Shown here in pieces: positions 26,546 through 35,740 of a stretch of DNA of 64,000 nt (the stretch's first letter is position 1; each line of letters opens with the position of its first letter). The notes under the pieces were generated by a model. That model had not been told where the DNA came from. It saw only the letters and a program-made list of their open reading frames with translations, and made no database searches. The position numbers and the translations under genes were made by a program. The DNA is from Hypoxylon rubiginosum (taxonomy: Eukaryota; Ascomycota; Sordariomycetes; Xylariales; Hypoxylaceae). The stretch covers positions 1,736,001 to 1,800,000 of the forward strand of contig CADCXA010000021.1 in the NCBI GenBank assembly GCA_902806565.1. The letters run 5' to 3'.

Positions 26546-28514
26546 TTGTATTTTATAAGATTTTATTAGTGTTATATTTCTAGTTAGTTTTTTTAATGTT
26601 AATAACTTTTATTTTAAGATTAAAAAGTTGTTTTACTGTTATTATTTATTATGTAAATTATTTATTATAAAAGTTTTTATGTTTAAAAAAAATAATAAAA
26701 TATTTTTAATAAAAAGTATTATTATTAAATATTTTAATTATTTTTTTAGTGAATAAAACCTAAATAAAATAAATAAATAAAAGTTTAATTAAAATATAAA
26801 AAATTAAATAAAAAAGATAATTATAAAATAATATATATATTTTAATATTTATATTATAATATTTAATTGATAGTTAAAAAATATATAATATTAAATAAAA
26901 TTTATTTTTTTATTTAAAGTTTGGTTTTAAATAAATAACAATATAATTTTTATTTTAAATATAATAAAAGTTTTAACAAAGAAATATATAATTAAAAAAA
27001 AAATATAAATAATATTTAATAAATTTTTTATAAAATATATATATATTTAATTAACTAATAACTAAAAATTTATAATTTTAAATATAATATAATTGTTTTT
27101 TAATTTTATTAATTATAATATAAAAATATAATAATTATAATTAAAATTAAATTTAAAGTTAATATAATTAGGTAAATTATTAGTATATGTATTTTTTTAT
27201 TATTTAAATATATTTTTATAAAAGAAAAATTAATATTTCTAAAAAAAAATTATTAAATATAATATATTAATTATAATAAAAATAATTAATATAAATATAT
27301 ATATATAATATTTAAAACTAATTATAATATTTAAATATATAACTTATATTTATATAGTTTTTATAAAAAACGTAAAAATAATAAATTTTAATATTAATTA
27401 AATTATTTTAAAATACCGGTAAATAAAAAATAATTTAATTAATAAATAAAAAAAAATATAATTTTTATATACCTTTAATATTATTTTAAATATTTTTAAT
27501 AATAATTATATAAACTTTATAAAACAATAAATAATAAAACTTATTATTATTAGTAATATATAAAATAATTAATATATATAATAGATTATATTTAAAATAA
27601 AAAATATAAATAACTTTTTAAATTTAATTAAATATATTATTATTACTATTAAAAAATATAATAACTGTGAATTTTTTTTTTAAATTTATTTTATATTTTA
27701 TATTAATAGAAAATATATTAATAAAAAATAAATATTAAAATAAAAAATAAAAAATTAAGGTAATATTAAAAAATATTTATATATTATATAATTTACTTAT
27801 ATATATAAATAAATAATAAATTATTAATATTCTAAGTTTTAAAATAACTTATTGTTTATTTATATAAATAGATTTTTATAGTTTTATTTATATTATAATA
27901 AATATAATTTTTTATTATTTATATATATTTAAATTTATATATATTATATTTATATATTTAAAAATAAATAATATTAATAAATTATATTACTTAATTTATA
28001 AATTATTTTTATATAATTTATATATATAATTATAATATAAGTTTAATATATACTATTTAAAATACCTAAAAATAAAGTTATTATTTAATTTTAACTTTTT
28101 AAATTATTTTAACATAATTTTTAATATTAACTATAAAATAATTTATATTACTTATATTATTATTATTAATAATTATTAACATTTAACGGTAAAAAAAAAT
28201 ATTAATATATTATAAATATATAAAAATAAATATAATTTTTATATTTTAAAAATCTTTAAAAATAAATTATTTATTATATTTAACTATAAGATTTTACCGT
28301 TTAATAATTATTAATAAATTTAGTTAATAAATAATATTAAATATTTTTTTATTATAATATTATAATAATTATTTAAGTTTATTAATAAAATAATATTAAT
28401 AAATAATTATGTTTTTTATTTAAATTTTAATTAATAAATAATATTTATTATTTTACTTTTATTATAAAAAAAAATAATAAGTTTAAAATATAAATATAAT
28501 AAATTAATTATAAA

Positions 28515-28580
28515 TAAACTAATTTTAAATAAACTAACCTTAAATAAATTAACCTTAAATAAATTAATTTTAAATAATAA
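28515..28580. repeat. Short tandem repeat, 17 bp unit
   Basis: Four copies of TTAAATAAACTAACC and variants, differing mainly by C/T changes, inside the AT-rich block. Confidence 0.6.
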
Positions 28581-30035
28581 AAAAGTATTTTTATAGGTTT
28601 TAATTATTAAAATTATAATAAATTTAAAAAAACTAATAAATAATTATAACTTTTTAATTAAAACTTATTATTTTATAAAAATATTAATTAAAATTAAAAT
28701 AACTTATATTATATTAAAAATATATTTAACTTAATTTAATAACCACTATATATAAAATTTTATAATTTTATTTTCGGATATAAATAATTTTTTTAATAAT
28801 AATAAAAATTAAATAATAATTTAAAATAATATTTATTACTTATTTAATTATAATTATATAATTATAATATTAAAAAAAAATAAAGATAAAAATAATAAAT
28901 TAAACAAGTTATATATATTATAAATTTATATATTAAATTTACTAGGACTTTTTATTAATAAAAATTTATTATATTTAAATTTTTATTATAATATTAAATA
29001 TTATTTTATTTTAAAAACGTTTTTTTAATATATATTTATATATTTTATTTAAAGTTTAATATATAATAAAATAACTTTATTATTTAAAAATAAAAGGGTA
29101 ATAAAAAATTAAAAATTTAATTTATTATTAGTAAAATTTTAAAAAAATAAATATTATAAATAAAAGTTATTAAAAATTTTAATTAAGATATATAAATTAT
29201 AAGTAAAAATATTAAAAATAAATAATTAAAAAAAAGGGAAAAAATAAAATAAAGATTAATAGTTAAAAGGCTTAAAGTTAAAAGGTTTAAAATCAAAAAG
29301 TTAATAGTTAAAAAATAATTATAAATATTATTTTTTAGTTTTAAAAAAAAGTTTTTTAAATTTAGATTTAAAATTTAATAATAATAGTTTTAATGTTTAT
29401 TATTAGTATTATAAAAAGGCTTTTATTATATAAAAATAAAATAAATTAAAACTAATAATTAATAATAATAATTATAAAAAAAAGTTTAAAATTAATAAAA
29501 AATTAAAAGCAAAATATATAAAATTAATATTAATTTTAATTTATATTAAAATTAAATAACTTAAGTTTATATTTAATAATATTATATTTAAATTAAATAT
29601 TAATTTAATTTTATTATTTAATAATTTTATTAATAATAATAATAATATTTAAATTAATAATAAATAAAATTTTAATAAATATAAATATAATAATATTTTA
29701 ATAATTAAAAAAAATAACAGTTACTAATTAAAAAATTTCTAAAAAAAAAATTAGTAAAATTTAAATAAGAGTTTAAAAAAAATAAATATAAGTATAAATA
29801 TAAAATATAAAATATAAATAAAATAATTAATATAAATATATTAATTAAAAAAAAATAATATAAATTAATAAAAAATTCTAATAAAAAGTAATAAATTTAA
29901 TAATTAAATACCAATTTTATAATTTTTATTTTATATTTTTATAAATAAATTTTAATTGATTTGAATTACACAAAGTTAATATAATGCGATGGTGAAATGC
30001 TTATATAATCTAAAAAAAAAACCCACAGCTTCCCT

Positions 30036-30059
30036 CCCGGCCGTGCTTGCACGGCCGGG
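30036..30059 (+). repeat. Helitron 3' terminal hairpin
   Basis: A perfect inverted repeat: arms CCCGGCCGTGC and GCACGGCCGGG with a TT loop. It is strikingly GC-rich beside 13 kb of AT-rich DNA. It stands 8 nt before the terminal CTAG, the position of the replication-termination hairpin in Helitrons. Confidence 0.85.
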
Positions 30060-30071
30060 TTACGCAGCTAG

Positions 30072-30995
30072 TTCCGAATAAGGCCATCTAGGAAATCGGG
30101 CCGCCCTCCACCTTTCATCCGCTGCGCGAACTTCTCTCTCACGATACGTTTGTGCACACTATCAGCGAAGAGATTGGCCGTAGATTTGTGAAGCCAACCA
30201 AGAGGCCCGCGGAAGCCAAGTGCTATTAGACCCAGCATCACGCCTTGCTGACAGATTGACGTGTTGATCAGCTTTACCCAGGGGTTATAGCTGGCGTTCT
30301 TTAAACAGCCGAAGCCACCATCAACGCCGAAACTCAGGTCTCCAATCATGTCAAACGTTGTCCAGGTGTACCATTCTTGCATATTCTGGCGGCTATCTCT
30401 CTGTGTGGCATCCCTTAAACGTGGTATCAGTAAATCGACATACGAGCCCATGATAGGTTCCTGTTCACGCATCGCACGGTCGCTAAAGCCAACGGTGAGT
30501 TGGCGTCGTAGCAGCGCGTGCTCGTTCGTGTCTGCGTTGATAATAGAAGTTGGAAAATGGTTAAATACTCTATAAAAGCCGCGATGTTTGGGAAATTCTT
30601 CCTAGTCGGTCTTGTAACCGTATATACCGCGCCAAGCTTGGGGACTGCTGAAGGCGAGCTCATTAGGTGCGATGCGAACGACAGGCCCGTAGCGACCATG
30701 GAGCTCCGACACATGGAGAGGTAGACGGCCGCGTATTTGATTGAAGGCTTTCGGGATGATCGTCATGCGATGCACAAGGGGGCCTGGGTATTTTCGAAGC
30801 GGGTGCAGGAAGCCATTGTACAAAGCGAGTCCTGTACTGAACAGAATCCCCTTTGACGGTTATTCTTGTCAGCCTGCATTCTCCGAGCAACAGCATGCTC
30901 GTCCATAATTGCCGCTATTGCAAGCGAGACAAATAAGATGGTAAGCCTACAAATGCCAAACAAGTCGTCGCTAGGTTTACTATCAGACTGCCCAT
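30072..30995 (-). pseudogene. CYP65-type P450 pseudogene, 5' half
   Basis: N-terminal part of the same minus-strand P450. The likely start is the ATG at 30995-30993 (MGSLIVNLATTCLAFV), followed by a hydrophobic anchor (TILFVSLAIAAI) in a shifted frame, so either a small intron or a frameshift is present. Then come LYNGFLHPLRKYPGPL (the Pro-rich hinge), LHGRYGPVVRIAPNELAF and YGYKTD. A TAG stop at 30602-30604 follows, after which the frame continues EEFPKHRGFYRVFNHFP and, from about 30500 to 30072, the F-G region ending GGRPDFLDGLIRN. The TAG could come from CAG by C-to-T in a CpA context, the RIP signature. The gene is interrupted at 30072 by the Helitron. Confidence 0.85.
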
Positions 30996-31743
30996 GATTA
31001 CGGTCGGAACTGATATCAATTAGGATGTTCAAGTCAGGGAATTTGTTTCGTCCCGGGTCATAACTCAATATGTGAGGTTTGAGTCAGTGTGTATACTCTT
31101 AATCAACTATTAAACAGACACGGCAAATATTGGAGTCCCAGCTAACGCGTGCTCTTTTTCTCGATCGTTTCACTTACCTAGGAAGTATCTATTACGTCGC
31201 TATTACTAGAAGAGATCGAACACTTCAAAGAGCATGTGAGTGATAGCTTACAACCGAGCTCCAGGTCACTTTTGGCAAGGGCAGGCACACCACCCTTGTC
31301 ACCAACAGACCCGGCTCCGCCACCAACGGACCTGGCTTTGTCACCAATAGACCTGACCTTTTTCAGGGCCACGTGATGTGTGTCGTGATACGTGTTGTTC
31401 TGATCAAGCTCTCTATAGGTACTGTGGTTGCGCTGCCGAATCTTCTTCCCTATATAGAAGCTGTTTTATATCTCATGGAGCTTCCGTATCTTTATTGTAC
31501 CTAGCCCATAATTTGGCCTTCATCTTCGTCACTGGCTTCTAGCTCGTATATATGAGATATCCCTTACCTGCATACGTACCTAAGCACCATTGAACACAAA
31601 GCTCGTTAAATTTCGGCGGTTCTGGCAGGCAAGGGATAGGAGCGACCTCCGCTTTCTACTTAATCGACCTCAACTGCTGATCGGAAACCTCGCTTCTCAT
31701 CTACCTAATAGAACACACTAGGTACTTCAATTTCCAAGTCACG
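30996..31743. other. Divergent intergenic with a 21 bp minisatellite
   Basis: Spacer between the P450 start and the MetE-like gene; no supported gene. It holds three imperfect 21 bp repeats at about 31299-31361 (units like TTGTCACCAACAGACCCGGCT). Confidence 0.5.
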
Positions 31744-32814
31744 ATGAAGCCTGCTGGAGTGCTCATGGTCGGCAGCGTTCCTGGAGCTTCGCCGCAAGAG
31801 GTCTTCACGCGTTTGACTACCGCGCTCCCTGGTCGCTTGGAAGCCGTACCAGATGGCGAGACTGGTGAGCGATGGAATTACATTAGATGGCAGCTGCAGC
31901 GCTTTCCTCGAGTAGCCTGGCGGAATGAACTCGGAGGGACACCGTTGCCTGAGCCTAGATCTGGACTGCCGACATTTACGCTTAGGGATATCGAACCAAC
32001 AGCTTACGACGAGGTGGCGTTATCGTCCTACGCCGAGTTCAAACGACTTCGTCAGCAAAATGCTATCCCGTTAAATATCCGTTTTTAGATCGGCCTGCCT
32101 TCACCGTACAACGTCTTAACCGGCCACATAAAGCCAGAGTTAATAAATATGATCGAGCCGTTATATGAACAACGTTTTATGAAAACGATCAATCGTATTG
32201 TAACGGAAATTCCTCATAAAGATATGGTAATCCAATGGGACTTATGCTTCAAGATAACGGCGCTTGAATTCGATCGAGATCGGCTTACTGATACGTGGCA
32301 TCGACCCTATTTTTCATCACCCAGAGGCGTGCTACAGGGTCTTGTGGACCGCGTGGTGCGGCTTTGCAAGCGGATCCCTGAAAACGTAAAAGTTGCCTTC
32401 CACCTCTATTACGGCGATCTCCGGCACAAGCATTTTATCAAGCCCCAGGATACATCGCTCCTGGTCGAGCTCGCCAACGCCCTACTCGCCCACGAGACCC
32501 TCGGCCGGCGAACCGAATGGATTCACCTGCCGGTGCCGAAAGAGCGAACGGATTCTGATTACTTGGCACCGCTGGCCGGCCTCAAGCTTGATAATAGCTC
32601 CGGCTCGAAACCGCCTTACGTCTATCTTGGTGTAGTGCATGCCAACGACGAGGCCGGAACAAAGAAACGCATCGAGACTGCGCAAGCCAGTGTTCCATTC
32701 CCCTTTGGTGTGGCGACGGAATGTGGCCTAGGCCGGACTCCGCCTGAAGAGATCGATAGTATTCTACGGATCTGTAAGGAGGCCACTGTAGAGCGTCTGA
32801 AAGATAATCTGTAA
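31744..32814 (+). pseudogene. MetE/UROD-fold-like conserved protein with one in-frame stop
   Basis: The frame 31744-32814 (357 codons) encodes one protein interrupted only by a TAG at 32086-32088. Before it: MKPAGVLMVGSVPGASPQEVF, ALPGRLEAVPDGETGER and IRWQLQRFP. After it: IGLPSPYNVLTG, IPHKDMVIQWDLCFK, VKVAFHLYYGD and FGVATECGLGRTP. The pattern resembles a conserved but poorly characterised family with the cobalamin-independent methionine synthase/uroporphyrinogen decarboxylase fold; the late H and C residues are possible metal ligands. The stop most simply arose from CAG by C-to-T (CpA context), in line with RIP spreading from the element ending 1.7 kb away. The rest of the frame is intact, so decay is recent, or the stop is a sequencing error or read through. 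Confidence 0.7.
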
Positions 32815-33134
32815 GCATGTGGTGCATGACGAGGTATAAAGGTAGCTATGAAGAAGCTTCCCTTGCTTATCATCCTTAGGTTAGGTTGGTCCGGAAGCAC
32901 AACCGGTAGCACAAACTATTAAGGCTATGTTGCTGCAGCTAAAGTTCTCCAGGGCCGAGATAATCGAGGAGAACTATTCAGATTGGCTTATAGTAACGGA
33001 TGATGATGACAATGCAGACCAATTCATTTTATCACGACTCTGACGTGGTAATGTTTCTAATTCCGACGCATATGTTATTTGTATCAAGGTAGGGATAACT
33101 TGGATACCCTAACACAAGCAAGGGATTCAGTCAA
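32815..33134. other. Intergenic upstream of tRNA-Met
   Basis: About 320 bases without a supported gene. Confidence 0.4.
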
Positions 33135-33206
33135 AGCTTCATGGCGCAGTGGAAGCGCGCCGGGCTCATAACCCGGAGGACCTCCGATCGAAACGGAGTG
33201 AAGCTA
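33135..33206 (+). tRNA. Initiator tRNA-Met (CAT)
   Basis: 72 nt without intron. The acceptor arm AGCTTCA/TGAAGCT is perfect with A as discriminator. The D arm is GGCGCAGTGGAAGCGC. The anticodon loop CTCATAA gives CAT, and the stem has GGG/CCC pairs below the loop. The T arm carries GATCGAAAC. An A-T first pair, the three G-C anticodon-stem pairs and AUCGAAAC in place of the usual T-loop are the marks of eukaryotic initiator tRNA. Confidence 0.95.
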
Positions 33207-33727
33207 GTCTATTCTTTTTTCTTTTCCTTGGTAGAATTGCCCTTTTTAATATCTTGATATGCGGTGATAAGCCTTGGCCGTGTAGAGTAGAGCCTCGAAA
33301 GAAATTTGTCTCAAAATTGACCATCTCATGAAGTCTGAAAGCAGGGATTATTCGCGTGATGGAAACGCACGGAGATCTGAATTATTTATAGCCTCAAAGT
33401 CTTGCAAAGGTTAACATACGTCATCTTCATCTATGCAGGTGTCCACTTAAGCTTTCGCATTCCGATAAGGTTGAAGTCTCCGTGCTCTCAGGTGAGGAGC
33501 GCGGGGCAGCGGGGTAGTTACCATTTGTTGATCGACAGGCACCTGAGCTAAACCTCCCGGACCTATCCGACTTCGAAGCTTCTTCTTTCCTTATTTACCT
33601 TCTTTGATTCATAGTCTAGACTTATTAGACTAGACTTGTTAGATATTAGACGCACCCTTCTTTGTGTGTGCTGCTTCGTAACCCTCCAACAACACTGGAT
33701 TATCTGCGCAAGTACTTCAAACCGACA
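33207..33727. other. Intergenic downstream of tRNA-Met
   Basis: About 520 bases with the Pol III stop and the promoter of the MEMO1-family gene; nothing else is recognised. Confidence 0.4.
33215..33220 (+). terminator. Pol III terminator of tRNA-iMet
   Basis: A run of six T starts 9 nt after the tRNA, followed by another T4 run. Confidence 0.7.
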
Positions 33728-34790
33728 ATGAAGCAGAAGGGAACTAGGGAGGCTAGCCACGCCCACAGCTGGTACGATGGGGACCCCGATGCCTTATCTA
33801 GCCAGCTAGACGGCTTCCTGGGCGACGTCCCGGACTCCATCAACGGCAGCGGCCTCCCCATTCCCGGAGCTAAGGTTGTGATCGCGCCGTAAGTAGTCCT
33901 TCCCGGTCTCTTCACACGCCGTTCTGCTGTTGGATGCTGCGGAGAATCCTGACTCTAGGCTTGCTCAAAGGCATGCAGGCTATTCGTACTCGGGGCCGTG
34001 CGCAGCCTGGGCCTACAAGGCCCTCGACCTCAGCAAGGCCAAGCGGGTCTTCGTCCTCGGCCCCTCCCACACCTACTACCTCCGCGGATGCGCCCTTACT
34101 AAGTTTGCCAAGTACGAGACGCCGCTCGGCGACCTGGCGGTGGACGAGGACGTCGTCGAGCAGCTGCGCGGCACGGGCAAGTTCCAGGACATCCCGAGCC
34201 GGGCCGACGTGGACGAGCACTCGCTGGAGATGCACCTCCCCTACCTCTACAAGCGCATCGCGCAGACGTTCGCGTCCGAGGCCGAGTACCCCACCATTGT
34301 GCCCATCCTCATCGGGGACAACAAGGGTACCGAAGAAAAAGAGTTCGGGAAGCTGCTAGTACCGTACATGAAAGACCCGGAGAACACGTTCGTCGTGAGC
34401 TCCGACTTCTGCCACTGGGGCCTGCGGTTCAGCTACACGGCCTACGCGCCGGGCGGCCAGGTCGGGCAGCTGCAGTCCCTCGGCAGGAAGACGCCTCGGC
34501 CGACGGGCCCGCCCATCCACGAGAGCATCAAGCAGGTCGACCACCTGGCCATGGACGCGGTGGAGTCGGGCGACCACGACAGGTTCGTCGACAACCTGAG
34601 CCACACCAAGAACACCGTGTGCGGGAGACACCCCATCGGCGTCGTGATGGCCGCCCTGGAGGAGCTGGCGAGGGAGAAGCCCGAGGAGGGCAAGTACCGC
34701 TTCAAGTTCGTGCAGTACCAGCGCAGCAGCCTCGTCGAGGACGTCAACGATTCGAGCGTGAGCTACGCATCTGCGTATGCGATTATCTGA
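33728..34790 (+). CDS. MEMO1/Mho1-family protein
   Basis: Two exons, 33728-33888 and 33971-34790, with an 82 nt GT-AG intron (GTAAGT...CAAAG); 326 aa. Seen: REASHAHSWYDGDPDAL near the start, then, across the splice, APHAGYSYSGPCAAWAYK, the LGPSH motif, DEHSLEMHLPYL, SSDFCHWGLRFSYT and NTVCGRHPIGV. These are the conserved His/Asp/Cys positions of the MEMO1 fold, which is related to extradiol dioxygenases. Known: MEMO1 binds reduced copper or iron and influences redox and motility signalling in animals; yeast Mho1 is linked to invasive growth. The fungal role is not settled. The second exon is unusually GC-rich compared with its flanks. Confidence 0.9.
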
Positions 34791-35013
34791 AGGGGGGAAG
34801 AGGGAAACCGGGGGAAATGAGATTTTTATGATAGAGGAGCTCGCGCTCCGTCGAGTTAATAGATGATTATAGCGCGTCTAAACGCATGTTTACAAGCCAC
34901 GCTATTTCTCTAACCTGATTCTTGACGCGGGAAGCTAAAGACGAATTCACGACACGTGCTGTCGATTAGCTATTGTCCTAGTTTTACAGAGTCTGATAGA
35001 CAATGATGTTTAT
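34791..35013. other. Convergent spacer
   Basis: Short stretch between the MEMO1-family gene and the methyltransferase remnant; nothing recognised. Confidence 0.3.
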
Positions 35014-35740
35014 TTAATATACAGCACATAAGAATACTTGCTGCTCGCTCTCGCCCTGCATCATGGCTAAGCTCGAGTCTTCTTTAGGCCACCAGCCTTC
35101 CCAAGCCTCGGCCATTTTCTCTAGCTCTTCTTCCGTTACTAGCTTAGCATCAAGCACTATACCGCACATCCGGCCTCCTCGAACCAGCTCCACCATGTCT
35201 CGTGCTATAATGAGAGGTAGGCACGCTAGAATCATAGCGAATTTCGACTGGGCCGTCTACGTTATGTAGGTAGGTGGCTAGGAATATACCAGGTAGGTAC
35301 ATATATGAATAAACCTACCCCATATTCTTTTCTCGTCCACTGGGTTGTAGTATCAAGTAGTATCAAGTACCGTAGGTCAAAGTAGCCCGATCCCGGCGGA
35401 CCCCGGTCTCTCCGGGATGGCTTTGGCAAGCGTCATCGAGATAATGCCCGAGCCCGTGCCGACGTCTAACAGCGTTAAGCTCGGGTTGCTCTGCTTCACC
35501 GCCTCGAGCTTCTTAAAAGCTATGCGTAACTCGTGGTGGATGGCTTACGGAGCTGGGGCATCTGACTTCGTCTGGCCCGGTTGCTCCATGGTTAGCGGTT
35601 GGTTTTGCTCACACCAGGTGACGCGCGTCCAGGGGCGCGAGGGAGGCTTGATGAGAATAATTGTCCTTGGTTGATCACACTGGCGGTGGCGAGCAGAGAG
35701 TACATGCAGGAGCGAATGATACGATCGGCGCATGTAAGCT
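35014..35740 (-). pseudogene. UbiE-like SAM methyltransferase remnant with internal deletion
   Basis: Minus strand. At about 35550-35400 the sequence reads HHELRIAFKKLEAVK, then LLDVGTGSGIISMTLAKAIPE, the glycine-rich SAM-binding motif I of class I methyltransferases. A stop occurs just before it (SDAPAP then TAG). At 35235-35014 the C-terminus of the same kind of enzyme is readable: RDMVELVRGG, then TEEELEKMAEAWEGWW, ending AVY. The 180 bases between them do not encode the roughly 120-150 residues expected there. I infer an internal deletion plus nonsense changes. Fungal UbiE-like enzymes of this type are often found in secondary-metabolite clusters. Confidence 0.65.

Larger units (their letters stand above)
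16165..30071 (+). mobile_element. Helitron-like element, RIP-degraded, inserted in a P450 gene
   Basis: 13,907 bp. Seen: the element starts TCAACTTC after host A16164. It ends with a perfect hairpin (30036-30059), 8 nt, then CTAG at 30068-30071, followed by host T30072. This is the canonical Helitron pattern: 5' TC, 3' hairpin plus CTRR, insertion between A and T, no target duplication. Joining 16164 to 30072 makes one continuous P450 frame (...DGLIRN|KEALNLD...). The inside is extremely A+T-rich with no coding frame of note, as expected after heavy RIP; only about the first 95 and last 120 bases keep normal composition. Known: Helitrons move by rolling-circle replication with a Rep/helicase protein. 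No such domain is readable here, so autonomy cannot be judged. Cargo or nested insertions are possible given the length. Confidence 0.8.

Noticed and set aside
16165..30071. AT-rich block as a mitochondrial insertion or mitochondrial contig
   Set aside because: No mitochondrial genes, tRNAs or long frames are present, and the block is flanked by the two halves of one nuclear gene with Helitron-type ends.
16165..30071. AT-rich block as a centromere
   Set aside because: Fungal centromeres can be RIP-mutated and AT-rich, but this one is small, sits precisely inside a gene and has transposon termini.
16165..30071. A Starship or LTR element
   Set aside because: No long direct or inverted terminal repeats, no target duplication and no recombinase frame are seen; the termini fit a Helitron better.
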